Of a DNA stretch of 64,000 bases, positions 31,827 through 40,869 are shown piece after piece. The DNA is from Microbacterium halophytorum (GTDB taxonomy: Bacteria > Actinomycetota > Actinomycetes > Actinomycetales > Microbacteriaceae): positions 144,791 to 208,790 of the forward strand of contig NZ_PNFA01000009.1 of NCBI RefSeq assembly GCF_002970975.1, read 5' to 3'. Within the stretch, counting starts at the first letter, position 1. The number at the start of each line of letters is the position of its first letter. The position numbers and the translations under genes are program-made. Under the pieces are notes generated by a model. It ran no database searches. It saw nothing but the letters and a program-made list of their open reading frames with translations, and was not told the origin of the DNA.

Positions 31827-32585
31827 TCAGCCTCGCGTGAACGTGTACGGCGCGGACGTGCCGGCCGGGTTCGTCACCGTGATCGGGACCGTGCCCGCCT
31901 CGCCGGCACCGAGCTGCGCGATGATCGTCGAGTTGTTCACGATCTGGTAGTCGCTCGGGTCGACCGCGACGGAGTCGATCGACAGCTCCGTCGCTTCGAG
32001 GAAGCTGTCGCCCGTGATCGTGATGAGGTCGCCCTCCACGGCCGCCTCGGGTCCGACGTACGACACCTGCGGGGCGGTGGCGTCCCAACCCTGGAACGGG
32101 TTCGCGATCGGCGTGAACTCGCCGATGCCCGTGAGGGTGATCGAGAACACCTCCACCTCGGCATTGCCGGTGTTCTGCCGCGACAGTTCGACGCGTGCCG
32201 TCGAGCGGCCGGCGTCGTTGGGGTTCGGGGTGCCGTTCTCCGGCTTGTGGTAGAAGCGGACGTCGACGACGGCAGCCTCGCCCTTCGCACGGCTCGCAGC
32301 GATGAGCCGCTCCACCTCGGGCAGGTACATACCGGTCAGGAGCGAACGGTTCCCCTGCACGGTGAATGCCGTCGCGAAGCCGCGGCCCGAGACGGCCTCG
32401 CTCGGCGAGCCGAGGTCGTCGTACGTGGCGATGTCGCTGGTCGTCGGCGGGAACGTCGGCGCGAATGCACTGATGCGGCGGATGCTCTGCCACTGCGGCG
32501 TGCCGGGCGTTCCGAGGTTGATGTCGAGCCCGTACTCGAAGCTCTTGCCGAGCGTCGTATCTGCCGGGAGCGGGACCCTGTTCAT
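31827..32585 (-). CDS. Major tail protein with C-terminal Ig-like (IPT/TIG) domain
   Basis: 252 aa. The N-terminal 165 residues are the tube-forming part (beta-rich; FEYGLDINLGTPGTPQWQSIR at the start). Residues 172-252 form an IPT/TIG domain (VEGDLITITGDSFLEATELSI ... GTVPITVTNPAGTSAPYTFT). Such domains decorate the outside of the tube and may help surface adhesion. The start overlaps the previous stop by 4 bp. Confidence 0.82.
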   Translation of the reverse strand: MNRVPLPADTTLGKSFEYGLDINLGTPGTPQWQSIRRISAFAPTFPPTTSDIATYDDLGSPSEAVSGRGFATAFTVQGNRSLLTGMYLPEVERLIAASRAKGEAAVVDVRFYHKPENGTPNPNDAGRSTARVELSRQNTGNAEVEVFSITLTGIGEFTPIANPFQGWDATAPQVSYVGPEAAVEGDLITITGDSFLEATELSIDSVAVDPSDYQIVNNSTIIAQLGAGEAGTVPITVTNPAGTSAPYTFTRG

Positions 32586-32992
32586 GATGCCTCCAGGTTG
32601 TCGAGGGTGATGAGGTAGTTGTCGGTCCGCTCGTCGCGACCGTTGGTGTCGGCCCCGAGCGGGGCCATGCTGATTCGAGTGGCCGACAGGATCCTGTCGA
32701 CCCGGGAGAGCCCGCCGAGTGCCGCGAACGCGGTACTGGCGAGCTGGTCGGCGCCGTCGACCCGGCCGCGCGCTCCGCGGAAGCGGATCTGCACGCGGCG
32801 CTGCGACAGGTGCCGGTCGTCTTCGGTGGCGTACACGCGCACGCCGATCGCCCGATCAGGCGCCGCCGCGATCGGCCCGTAGAACAGGCCCACCTCGGCG
32901 CTCGTGTATTCGGGCCCGGCCGGCCGCCATTCCCATCCGGGGACACCGGAGAGGTAGATCAGCAGCAGGCGTGTCAGGGTCGTGTCATCCAT
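32582..32992 (-). CDS. Tail terminator protein
   Basis: 136 aa. Position between the tail-completion (gp10-like) gene and the major tail gene fits the tail terminator of HK97-like phages. The IGVRVYATEDDRHLSQRRVQIRFRG core resembles minor capsid / tail terminator families. It overlaps the upstream gene by 8 bp. Function inferred from order and size. Confidence 0.7.
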   Translation of the reverse strand: MDDTTLTRLLLIYLSGVPGWEWRPAGPEYTSAEVGLFYGPIAAAPDRAIGVRVYATEDDRHLSQRRVQIRFRGARGRVDGADQLASTAFAALGGLSRVDRILSATRISMAPLGADTNGRDERTDNYLITLDNLEAS

Positions 32993-33305
32993 CGAGCGCG
33001 CTCCTCACGCCGCGGGCGATCGCTCCCTCGAGGTCGAAGTCGAGGGCGGCGTTCTCGAGGAACTTCGCCTCTCCCCCGGTCGGGTGCTGGAAGTCGAGGT
33101 TCTCGTGCTGGATGGCCGCGACTTTGCCGTTGAAGGAGACCTGCACGGTGAGGTCGTCGACGTTCACGCGGCCCGTCTTGCGGAGCGCGCCGGTGTCCTT
33201 GGGTGCACGCGTGCGGGCGTCCTTGAGAACCTCCCGACCGGCCTTCCGCATCTCGTCCTGCACGGCCTCCTCAACCGTCGACAGGATGGGGTTGGGGATC
33301 TTCAC
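32985..33305 (-). CDS. HK97 gp10-like tail completion protein
   Basis: 106 aa with the gp10-like signature DARTRAPKDTGALRKTG near residues 29-45 and VQHE/ENLDFQHPTGGEAKFLENA at the C-terminus (binding-motif region HPTGG...AKFL). It joins the tail to the head connector. Confidence 0.85.
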   Translation of the reverse strand: MKIPNPILSTVEEAVQDEMRKAGREVLKDARTRAPKDTGALRKTGRVNVDDLTVQVSFNGKVAAIQHENLDFQHPTGGEAKFLENAALDFDLEGAIARGVRSALDG

Positions 33306-33314
33306 GAGGGCTCC

Positions 33315-33641
33315 TCACTCGAGGTAGAGCACGACGAACGATTCGAGCGGGGGTCGCTCGACGTGGCGGCCAACGTGCAGCACCTCGGCCTCCCGCTCGG
33401 CGTCCGGCTCGCCGGGCCACACCGTGACGAGAGCGCCCAGACGCACGCCGGCATCGATCCGGACGGTGACGTTGGCATGAGAAACGATCTCGACGCCGTC
33501 CCGCGTCTTCACAACGCGCTGTTCGTCCTTCACTTCAGCGTCGAGACGCCGGGGCGGGCCATGCTGCTTACCCATTCCCCCACTGCCGGTGACGTCGCGG
33601 ACAGTGACCTCGTGAGGCCAGAAGAAGTCCGGCCACTTCAT
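33315..33641 (-). CDS. Head-tail stopper-like protein
   Basis: 108 aa, beta-rich, start KWPDFFWPHEVTVRD and a core VTVRIDAGVRLGALVTVWPGE. Size, fold pattern and position between the adaptor and gp10-like genes fit the SPP1 gp16/HK97 head-closure family. The start overlaps the previous stop (4 bp). Confidence 0.65.
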   Translation of the reverse strand: MKWPDFFWPHEVTVRDVTGSGGMGKQHGPPRRLDAEVKDEQRVVKTRDGVEIVSHANVTVRIDAGVRLGALVTVWPGEPDAEREAEVLHVGRHVERPPLESFVVLYLE

Positions 33642-34006
33642 GAGTAGCGTTCTCCTGGCCAGACCCCGACTGCGATGCCATCGATCGGGAATGCTCCGCT
33701 CGGCATGCCTGCCGCGACGGTGTCGGCGGCGGCCGTGCAGAGCGATCGGAGCGATCGGATGTCGTCGTCGGAGAAAGCTGACTCGAGGTCGTCGAACGTG
33801 ATCGCCGTGCCGTTCCGGCTGAGCGACCGCGCCCGCCGAGCGCCCGGGTCGGGCAATTCGGCGTAAACGCCCTTGAGGATCGCTATCGCGTCCTTCTGTC
33901 GCTCGTCGGCGAGACTGTCGAGACAGGGGGCGAAGGATCGGGCGCGAACGAGCACTCGACGTGCCGCGTCCTCGTCTGTCCCGATCTGGTCAGGTGTGAT
34001 GGCCAC
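33638..34006 (-). CDS. Head-tail connector (adaptor) protein
   Basis: 122 aa, helical, opening ITPDQIGTDEDAARRVLVRARSFAP, comparable with the helical connector proteins encoded after the capsid gene in actinophages. No catalytic motif. Assignment by order and helix pattern. Confidence 0.65.
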   Translation of the reverse strand: MAITPDQIGTDEDAARRVLVRARSFAPCLDSLADERQKDAIAILKGVYAELPDPGARRARSLSRNGTAITFDDLESAFSDDDIRSLRSLCTAAADTVAAGMPSGAFPIDGIAVGVWPGERYS

Positions 34007-34027
34007 GATCCTTCGCCTCCTTCTCTG

Positions 34028-34342
34028 TTACTTCGCCGCTGTGTTCTCGCCGGCGGCCTTCTCGGCGGCGGCCTTCTCGGCGGCGGCCTTCTCAGCGGCG
34101 GCCTTCTCGGCAGCCGCCTTCTCAGCGGCGGCCTTCTCGGCGGCGGCCTTCTCAGCGGCGGACGGCCCACGCTTGGTGACCTTCGCGATGAGTCGGCGGC
34201 CGGCGAGCGACTTGAGCGTGCTCTCGTCGACGCCGTCGGGAACGATCGCGCCGCGGCGGAGGATCCGTGCGACGCGGTTGCCGGCCGGGTCGCCGACGGC
34301 GACCTTCACGACGTTCGCCTTGACCTCGTACTGATCAGCCAT
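34028..34342 (-). CDS. Small head-region protein with AAEKA repeats
   Basis: 104 aa. Residues 1-58 form a compact domain (YEVKANVVKVAVGDPAG, RRGAIVPDGVDESTLKSLAGR); the rest is a nearly perfect five-residue repeat (K-A-A-A-E) of about seven copies that should form a long charged helix. It lies between capsid and connector genes. The N-terminal part recalls small phage proteins with an HeH-like DNA-binding or head-completion fold; role unproven. Confidence 0.6.
   Translation of the reverse strand: MADQYEVKANVVKVAVGDPAGNRVARILRRGAIVPDGVDESTLKSLAGRRLIAKVTKRGPSAAEKAAAEKAAAEKAAAEKAAAEKAAAEKAAAEKAAGENTAAK
34044..34163. repeat. 15-bp tandem repeat coding for K-A-A-A-E
   Basis: About eight units of TTCTCGGCGGCGGCC on the plus strand with a few third-base changes. 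In-frame length multiples of 15 bp mean copy number can vary without breaking the gene. Confidence 0.85.
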
Positions 34343-34344
34343 GG

Positions 34345-35256
34345 TCAGGCCCCCGTTCCGGTCATCGTGAGGCCCGCGAGCGGGTTGGTCACGACAGGCA
34401 CGTGCGGGTTGCGCGCCTGCAGGCGGGTCTTGTCCGACTTCGGCTCACGGATCGGTGCGATCTCGACGCCCGTATCGTTGCCGACAGGTCGGTACTCCGG
34501 CGACGGGATGACCTCGCGGGCGATACCGCCAAACCGGCGACGGTCCACGAACTGCGGGTCCGTGAACGAGTCGTCGTCAGCGGGCACCCAGGTGATGCCG
34601 GCGAAGGTCGGGAAGTTGCCAGTGCGGGCCGTGTCGTCGCCGTCGGGCAGCACGTCGAGCATCTCGGGGATGGCCTCGGCGTACTGCTCGCCGTTGAGGA
34701 CCACCGTGTCGATGTCGTAGCCGAGCTTCAGCTTCCGGACGAAGGCCTTGGCCCTCAGCGCGTCCTTCAGGATCTGCTTGCCGTTGGACCATGCGGCACC
34801 CGCTGCGAGCGTCTGCGTGATCGACGACTGGATGACGCCGAGGGCGAGCTCGTTCGCGCCGAACACCAGCTCGGTCTGCAGGAGCGTCAGTGCCTCGTCG
34901 ATGGGCTGACGCAGGCTGCGACCGATCTCCTCGTCGGCGACCTCGGTGGCGAGGCCCTCCTTCGAGGAGGTGTAGATCTCGTACTGCTCGGCGCTCAGAG
35001 GTGTGAGCTTGTATTCGGCGCCCGGCGCGACGGTCTCCGACGCACGGACGGTCCGGATCTGCTCGTTCGCGGGCACTGCGATGGCGCCGCCCTGGATCGT
35101 GTAGCGGCCCTGCAGCAGGAACAGTCCGATGAACTGTTGCGCCGAGAGAATCTCGCTCATGCGCCGGGCGACGAGCGCCGGCGACTTGATGAAGGCCAGG
35201 AGCTCGGCGGCGGTCGCCTTCGACACCTGGCTCGGGGTGAACGGGTACGTGTTCAT
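34345..35256 (-). CDS. Major capsid protein
   Basis: 303 aa with HK97-fold style segments: an N-terminal arm, QGGAIAVPANEQIRTVRASETVAPGAEYK, an E-loop-like region, and a C-terminal domain with GYDIDTVVLNGEQYAEAIPEMLD. Encoded downstream of protease and decoration protein, the normal capsid position. GAGGAG precedes the ATG at 35256; a long in-frame extension upstream overlaps the decoration gene and is not used. Confidence 0.88.
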   Translation of the reverse strand: MNTYPFTPSQVSKATAAELLAFIKSPALVARRMSEILSAQQFIGLFLLQGRYTIQGGAIAVPANEQIRTVRASETVAPGAEYKLTPLSAEQYEIYTSSKEGLATEVADEEIGRSLRQPIDEALTLLQTELVFGANELALGVIQSSITQTLAAGAAWSNGKQILKDALRAKAFVRKLKLGYDIDTVVLNGEQYAEAIPEMLDVLPDGDDTARTGNFPTFAGITWVPADDDSFTDPQFVDRRRFGGIAREVIPSPEYRPVGNDTGVEIAPIREPKSDKTRLQARNPHVPVVTNPLAGLTMTGTGA

Positions 35257-35266
35257 CAGGTTCTCC

Positions 35267-35629
35267 TCAGAGCTGGATGATGTGGGCGAGGCCGCCGTCG
35301 GAAGCGGCGGTGATGGCGAGGCCATAGGCCGTCTGGCCTTCAACGGCCGTTGCGACCGTGCCGCCGGCTCCGGCAGCGACGCGATCGCCGAGGGCGATCG
35401 CACCGGACGCGGTGAGCTCGTGGATCGGCTTGCCAATCTCGACGGTCACCTTGTCGCCCACGGCGGCGTCATGACCGGCGACGCCGACGAGCGTGGTCGA
35501 CCCGGCCTCCGCCGGAGAGACAGAGCGATCTGCACCTCCGACCTGGACGGTCTGTCCGCCGACGACGTCGGCCGTGACGTCGAATGTCACAGTGTCGCCG
35601 GGGCGGAACACGGGAAGGTAGTTGCCCAT
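35267..35629 (-). CDS. Capsid decoration / head-stabilising protein (DUF2190-like)
   Basis: 120 aa, all-beta, Gly/Ala/Val-rich (FRPGDTVTFDVTADVVGGQTVQVGG, TASGAIALGDRVAAGAGGTV, GLAITAASDG). This pattern is typical of DUF2190 proteins that coat the capsid surface. It lies 10 bp before the capsid gene on the same strand. Confidence 0.75.
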   Translation of the reverse strand: MGNYLPVFRPGDTVTFDVTADVVGGQTVQVGGADRSVSPAEAGSTTLVGVAGHDAAVGDKVTVEIGKPIHELTASGAIALGDRVAAGAGGTVATAVEGQTAYGLAITAASDGGLAHIIQL

Positions 35630-35632
35630 GGC

Positions 35633-36916
35633 TCAGTTCTCCTTCGTCTCGCTGGCCGTCGGCCAGACCTTGGCGTACATCTCGGTGTCGTCGTCCGGCG
35701 CCTCGTCGACACCGCCCGTGAAGCCCTTCGCCTCAAGCGGGATCGTGCCGGCGGCGAGGCTGTTGAGCACCTCGACGGCGCCCGGGTCAGCTGCGATCTG
35801 GTCGATCCAGTTCTTCCGACGCGACGGAGCGATCCGACCTTCGCGGATCGCGGCATCGACGGCGTTCTCGCGCTCGGCCGTTCGCTGTGCTTCGCGTGCC
35901 TCACGGCCGGCGATCGCGTCGGCACGGAGCGAGGCGAGCTGTTCCTCGTCGATCATCGTGACGCCTTCCGGCATCGCGACGTCGAGCGTTGATTCGCCGA
36001 TAGTCGGCGCAGTGGTGAGGCGCTCGTCGAGCGCGGTGAGGGCGGCGTCGTCGTCGATCTCGGCGGACAGGCCGAGTCGCTCGCGAAGCCCCTGGGCGAT
36101 CTTCTCCGACATAGTGGGAGTTCCTTCCGGGATCGTCGCGACCGGCATCTCCGGTCGCGCGGGTGCCGCGAGCGCCGCACGCAGCGGTGCGATGTCGTCG
36201 GCGTTCTCCCGCTGCCGAGTAGCAGCAGGGATGAATGGTGCGGCCGAGTCGGCACGGCCTGCGTGACGCCAGCCGAACGCGCGTGCTGCACGGGCGCTGT
36301 CCACGACGTCCTTGGGCTCAGGCTCTGCCTTACTCGGCAGGTTCAGAACGCGATCAACCAGGCCCGCGGCGAGCGCTTCGTCGGCGGTGTACCAGGTCTC
36401 TTCCCGCATTGCTGCTCGCCAGTCTTCGAGGGTGCCGCCTGCGCGCGCGGCATAGAGCTCGCCGATCGTGTTAGAGATGCGGTCGAGGCTGTCGGCCTCT
36501 TTGCGCAGGTCCGGCGACTGACCCCAGATGCCGCTGGCGGCGTCATGGATCATGATCTCTGCGCCCCTGCCTATGGCGATCTCCTCGGCGGCGAGCATGA
36601 CGACTGTCCCGGCGGACGCGGCGAGTCCGTCGATGGTGGCCGTGACCCTGGCCGGGTGCCGGACGAGGGCGTTCATGATCGCGATCGCGCCGTAGATCAC
36701 GCCGCCGGGCGAGTTGATCCGCAGCTGGATCTTGTCGACGTCCAGCTCGGCGATCTCTCGGACGAGGCTGTCGGCGCTGACTTCGTCGTCCCACCAGGCG
36801 ATGGAGACGATCGGGCCGTAGATGTGGATCTCGGCGGTCCGGTCGTCGCCGTCGGCGAGCGCGGTGCGATACCAGTCCGGGCTGCTGCCGAGCATGCCTC
36901 GCGAGATGGCGGTCAT
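35633..36916 (-). CDS. ClpP-type prohead protease with C-terminal scaffold region
   Basis: 427 aa. Residues 20-200 are a ClpP/S49-like serine protease: oxyanion segment NSPGG (68-72), nucleophile Ser101 in DGLAASAGTVV and His124 in MIHDAASG. The region after 230 is helical and acidic with a likely scaffolding role (EKIAQGLRERLGLSAEIDDD...). It should assemble with the capsid protein and then cleave scaffold and capsid N-termini. It overlaps the portal gene by 4 bp. Confidence 0.88.
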   Translation of the reverse strand: MTAISRGMLGSSPDWYRTALADGDDRTAEIHIYGPIVSIAWWDDEVSADSLVREIAELDVDKIQLRINSPGGVIYGAIAIMNALVRHPARVTATIDGLAASAGTVVMLAAEEIAIGRGAEIMIHDAASGIWGQSPDLRKEADSLDRISNTIGELYAARAGGTLEDWRAAMREETWYTADEALAAGLVDRVLNLPSKAEPEPKDVVDSARAARAFGWRHAGRADSAAPFIPAATRQRENADDIAPLRAALAAPARPEMPVATIPEGTPTMSEKIAQGLRERLGLSAEIDDDAALTALDERLTTAPTIGESTLDVAMPEGVTMIDEEQLASLRADAIAGREAREAQRTAERENAVDAAIREGRIAPSRRKNWIDQIAADPGAVEVLNSLAAGTIPLEAKGFTGGVDEAPDDDTEMYAKVWPTASETKEN

Positions 36917-38415
36917 GGTTCCTCCGTAGGTGCGTCTTCGTCGGGCGCTGGGGTGGTGAGGTTCGCGCCGGCGCGTTCGACGAGGCCTCGGGCTTCGTCC
37001 TTGGTGAGTACGCCCGGCACCTCGAGGTAGACCATCTGGGCTACGCGTGCGGCCGCTGCGGCCACTTCGTCGTCGGAGGTCACGCCGCTGTCTGGGCTGC
37101 CGGGCTCCGTCTGCTTCGTCGCCGGGAGGTTCAGCGCCTGGCGGACGAACTTCTCGAGGTCCTCGTCCGGCTTGATGACCCCGGCGTCGACCATCGACTT
37201 GATGGCTTCGGCTGCGAAGCCTTCGCCGATCTCGTCGAACACGATCCGCGGTGCCGGCTCTTCGGGGCCGAAGTTCAGGTCGACGAGATCCTCGACGATG
37301 TGCCGCGATGCGGTGTCGGCGATCTGCAGGCCGACGGCCTGGACAGACATCGTGAAGAAGCCCTTAAAGGTGTCGCCGAGCGCGTAGGACCCGGTCGAGT
37401 TGTCACCTCCGAGGTTCAGGAAGTGCGCGAGTACGGCGCGGGCGATCTGCTCGTCGTAGTAGCGGATCGGCTTCTCGGCGTCCGGCAACGTGCCTTCGAC
37501 GCCAAGCAGCTTCACCTCTGCTCCGTGCGGCACGGCCGCGCCGGCGCTCTCCCCAGACCGGAAGCCGCGGGCGATCTTCAGCCCCTCCGAGATCTCCTTG
37601 GTCCGGCGCTGCTCCCACTGCTCGGGGTCGAGCAGGTTCGCCGGGAGCTCGGATGCCGTGTAGACCGGGACGCCCATGCCGTTGCGGTCGATCGTCTGCG
37701 CCTGAACGCGCAGCAGACGGTCCTTCAGGGTCCAGAACTTGTATGCAGGCCGGAACAGCGACTGGCCCAGCCAGTTGCCGCCCTCGCGCTCGTTGACATA
37801 CACAACGAGGCGATCGACCGGCATCCGGTACGTGCGACCCTCGGTGAGCCCGTAGCCCGACTGCTCGATCGCGATCAGACCACCATCGGGCGCTACCTCG
37901 ACGCGGGAGATCGTGCGCGGCGGCCGCCATCCCAGCTTCCGAAGCCAAAGCCGGTCGTCGCTGCCCAGTCGGTACACCTGCTCGAACACGGAGTGACCGA
38001 ACGCGAGCGATAGCAGTGCGTGGTGCAGATGCTCAGCCCAGGAGACGCTCGGGCTCCGGCGACGAGGCGCTTGCTCGTCGTTCCCCTTGACGTTCAGACC
38101 CAGGTTGTCGGCGACGAACTGTGCAACCTCGGGGCTCGCTCCGGCCGGGTCGACGTACCATTGCGTGCGTTCGATCGGGAGGGTCACGGCGCGGTACACC
38201 GAGATAACCTGAGCATCCTGGCGACGCATCCTGTCGTAGACCTTGATGTTCTCGGGCCAGCGAAGCTCCGGAGTCTCTTCCTCGTCTAGATCCGGCCAGA
38301 AACCGTACGACGAGTTCGACGAGTATCCGAGCTCCGTCGTCGCTTCCCGCGGCAGGGCGTCAAGAGCGGCGACAGGTCCAAGATGCCCACGGATCCAGTC
38401 GATCAGCTTCGGCAT
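36913..38415 (-). CDS. Portal protein (DUF935 / Mu gp29-like)
   Basis: 500 aa. Characteristic segments are YRAVTLPIERTQWYVDP, AFGHSVFEQVYRL, WLRKLGWRPPRTISR and GGNWLGQSLFRPAYKFW, matching Mu gp29-type portals. It forms the dodecameric DNA entry ring at one capsid vertex and docks the terminase encoded just upstream. AAGGAGG lies 4 bases before the ATG at 38415. Confidence 0.87.
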   Translation of the reverse strand: MPKLIDWIRGHLGPVAALDALPREATTELGYSSNSSYGFWPDLDEEETPELRWPENIKVYDRMRRQDAQVISVYRAVTLPIERTQWYVDPAGASPEVAQFVADNLGLNVKGNDEQAPRRRSPSVSWAEHLHHALLSLAFGHSVFEQVYRLGSDDRLWLRKLGWRPPRTISRVEVAPDGGLIAIEQSGYGLTEGRTYRMPVDRLVVYVNEREGGNWLGQSLFRPAYKFWTLKDRLLRVQAQTIDRNGMGVPVYTASELPANLLDPEQWEQRRTKEISEGLKIARGFRSGESAGAAVPHGAEVKLLGVEGTLPDAEKPIRYYDEQIARAVLAHFLNLGGDNSTGSYALGDTFKGFFTMSVQAVGLQIADTASRHIVEDLVDLNFGPEEPAPRIVFDEIGEGFAAEAIKSMVDAGVIKPDEDLEKFVRQALNLPATKQTEPGSPDSGVTSDDEVAAAAARVAQMVYLEVPGVLTKDEARGLVERAGANLTTPAPDEDAPTEEP

Positions 38416-38429
38416 GCCGCCTCCTTCGC

Positions 38430-40295
38430 TCAGAAGCCGATCGACCCGAGGTCGTCGGTCAGTGTGTCGTAGTGGTCGAACACATCGGTCGCGGTGAGCG
38501 CCAAAGGTTCCTGGGGCGGCGGCGTCGCTTCGGGCTCGTAGTTCTTGAGTGCCCACAGCGCCGCGATCCACGCCTTGAGCGCCGCCACGTCGATCGGGCT
38601 GTGCACGTGGTCGATCACCCACGCACCGCCCGACAACGTCTTGCGTTCTGCCGTCTGCGCTGCCAGATCGAGCTGCTGCAGCGGTGGGTGCCACACCGTT
38701 CGCCGACGGAGTTGCTCGTACGCCTCGTGATGTGCCCCAACGAGATCCATGTCCACGACGTCGAGCCGGAAGCCGCGATCAGCCTTGAGCTTCTTCAGGA
38801 TCGATGACTCCGGCGCCCCCGCACGCTGGCCCGTGACCGCTTGGATCCGCCCCTTGCGGTCGGGCGAGGAGAGCCACTCTTCGACCCAGTCGGTGCCGTA
38901 CCGGCCCGCGACCACCTCGACCTGCGCGTCACCATCGGCCCGCCATCCGGCGAGCGCGATGTAGACGAGGGAACCGTTCGTGGACTGGCCGATGCCGGCC
39001 ATGACGGGGCTGACGATGCGGTCGTCGGGGCTCACGATGATCTCGGAGCCGTCGTCGAGGCGCTGGGTCTTGATCGTCGTGCTCTCCCAGGAGCCGGGTT
39101 CGAACGGTCCGGACGTGGCGCCGTCGTTCCACTGGCAGAGCACCTCGGTGCGGAAGATCCACTCGGGGTCGGTCTTGCAGGCGGCGGCGACGGTGCGCCA
39201 GGAGATCGTGTAGCCGATCGACGGGTTTGCCTGGCGCCATCCTTCGCGGTCGCGGCGGTCGCGGCCCGGCGTCGCGGACCATTCGAGGAGGCAGAGGGTT
39301 TCCTCGTCCTGTTCGAGCTCGTCGACGTCGAGCTCGTCGAGGTCGAGGTCTTCGAGATCCTCGTCGACGTCGCCGTCGGTGCCGTCGTCGAAGGACTTCA
39401 GCGAGTCGAGGTCGAACTGCGTGGGACCGAGCTTGTCTTCCTCGGCGGCGGCGTTGATGCCGTCGGGGTCGCCGATCGCCTTGTGGGCGAGGAGGCGGAG
39501 GTAGCGCAGCACGCGGCTGGTGACGTCTCCGGCGTTCGACAGCGCGAGGATGAGGGCCTCGGCGCGGGCCATCGTGGTCTTGGTGATCGCGCCCCAGGCG
39601 TCCCACGTCTGGTGCTCGCGGAGCTCGTCGAGGAGGACGAGGTTTCCGGAGAGGCCGCGTCCCGCTCGCCGGTTGGCGGCCTTGACCTTGTAGCGGCGGC
39701 CGTTGGTGAGGTTGAGGCTCTTCTTGCCGTTGACCTTCACGACCTTGTCGACCATGTCGCGGAGGTCGTCGTTGTCGTCGACGATCTCGACGACCTCTTC
39801 CCAGAGCGCTTCGGCGACGTCGAGGTCTTGCGCGGTGCCGAGGATGAGGGGCCAGCCCCACACGCACAGCAGCCAGATCGTGAGGACCTGGGCGAGTGTC
39901 GACTTGCCGTTCTGGCGGGCGACGAGGATGACGACGGTGCGGAAGCGGAGGTCGCCGTCGCTGTTGAGCTCGAGCATGCGGATCAGCGCGACCCGCTGCC
40001 ACGGCAGGAGCTGGATGCCGAGGACTTCGTCGGCGAACTCGATCACGTCGAAGCCGAGCGACGTCTCCGGCGTGAGGTTCGTCAGAGGAGGCGTGCAGAT
40101 GCGCGGCTCTGCCGAGCCGAACTTCGCTGCCGTCTCCGGCGTCGCCTTGTCGCCGTCGTGAACGACGTCGACGTACTTCTGGCTGCACCCGACGGGCGTC
40201 GCCCACGACGTCGGGCCGAGCGGCTTACGCCGAGCTCGCCTGGCGGGCTCGGCGCCGGGCCGCGGCTTCCTCGAACTTGGAGACCTTGCCGCCAT
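38430..40295 (-). CDS. Terminase large subunit
   Basis: About 621 aa. The ATPase domain has a Walker A-like VARQNGKS (about residues 125-132) and Walker B LVLLDEL (219-225). The nuclease domain has acidic residues in VDMDLVG and the late segments. An unusual very acidic insertion (about residues 302-332, EDLDLDELDVDELEQDEE) lies between ATPase and nuclease halves. It packages DNA through the portal. The start is uncertain: the ATG at 40295 overlaps the small subunit by 71 nt, and other in-frame starts are weaker. Confidence 0.88.
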   Translation of the reverse strand: MAARSPSSRKPRPGAEPARRARRKPLGPTSWATPVGCSQKYVDVVHDGDKATPETAAKFGSAEPRICTPPLTNLTPETSLGFDVIEFADEVLGIQLLPWQRVALIRMLELNSDGDLRFRTVVILVARQNGKSTLAQVLTIWLLCVWGWPLILGTAQDLDVAEALWEEVVEIVDDNDDLRDMVDKVVKVNGKKSLNLTNGRRYKVKAANRRAGRGLSGNLVLLDELREHQTWDAWGAITKTTMARAEALILALSNAGDVTSRVLRYLRLLAHKAIGDPDGINAAAEEDKLGPTQFDLDSLKSFDDGTDGDVDEDLEDLDLDELDVDELEQDEETLCLLEWSATPGRDRRDREGWRQANPSIGYTISWRTVAAACKTDPEWIFRTEVLCQWNDGATSGPFEPGSWESTTIKTQRLDDGSEIIVSPDDRIVSPVMAGIGQSTNGSLVYIALAGWRADGDAQVEVVAGRYGTDWVEEWLSSPDRKGRIQAVTGQRAGAPESSILKKLKADRGFRLDVVDMDLVGAHHEAYEQLRRRTVWHPPLQQLDLAAQTAERKTLSGGAWVIDHVHSPIDVAALKAWIAALWALKNYEPEATPPPQEPLALTATDVFDHYDTLTDDLGSIGF

Positions 40296-40869
40296 TGCTC
40301 GCCTTCTTCGTCGCCTCCGGCGGGAGCGACGCCGGCGTGATCTGCAGCTCGGCACACCCCTTCACGTAGGACGGGATGAGCACGTAGGCCGCCTTCTGCA
40401 ACTCCTCGATCCCACCGCGCTGCGCTTCGTCGATCAGCCAGGCCTGTGTCGCCACCGCGAGGCACGCGCCCTCGAACTCGGGCTTCTCGTCGAGGCCCGC
40501 TGCCTTGATCGAACGCTTAGTCGCGTCGTACACCGGACCCCGCTTGCGGTCCGCCGACGCGGGCCGGTTCACGAGCGGCGACCATTCCTTCAGCTGTGCG
40601 CTCAGCTGCCGCTCTGCGGCGAGCGCCGGGTGCACGATCGCGCCACGCTTCTCGCCGCCATCAACGACGAGGCCTTCGTCGGCGACGGTCTTGGCGGCTT
40701 CGCGCCAACGCACGACGAGGTTGCAGTAGGACTCGAGCAGTGCCGGGGACACGCTCGGTGCGATGCGGCCGCGCTCGACGGTCTCAATCCACACCCCGGC
40801 GACGTCGTCAGGCAGGTGTTCCGGCAGCGGGTAGGCCTGCTTCGCGGGGGTCTTCCGCTTCGCGGTCAC
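40225..40869 (-). CDS. Terminase small subunit (P27-like)
   Basis: 214 aa. WIETVERGRIAPSVSPALLESYCNLVVRWREAAK and the AALAAERQLSAQLKEWSPLVNRP region match P27-family small terminases, which recognise phage DNA. The GTG start at 40869 follows GGGAGG by 5 bases. It overlaps the downstream large subunit and the upstream HTH gene. Confidence 0.82.
   Translation of the reverse strand: MTAKRKTPAKQAYPLPEHLPDDVAGVWIETVERGRIAPSVSPALLESYCNLVVRWREAAKTVADEGLVVDGGEKRGAIVHPALAAERQLSAQLKEWSPLVNRPASADRKRGPVYDATKRSIKAAGLDEKPEFEGACLAVATQAWLIDEAQRGGIEELQKAAYVLIPSYVKGCAELQITPASLPPEATKKASNGGKVSKFEEAAARRRARQASSA

Noticed and set aside
34044..34163. CRISPR-like or intergenic tandem repeat
   Set aside because: The 15-bp units are contiguous, lack spacers and are in frame inside a gene.
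38841..40340. Long plus-strand open frame opposite the large terminase
   Set aside because: Low-complexity Asp/Val/Leu composition mirrors the terminase codons; the terminase motifs on the minus strand are unambiguous.
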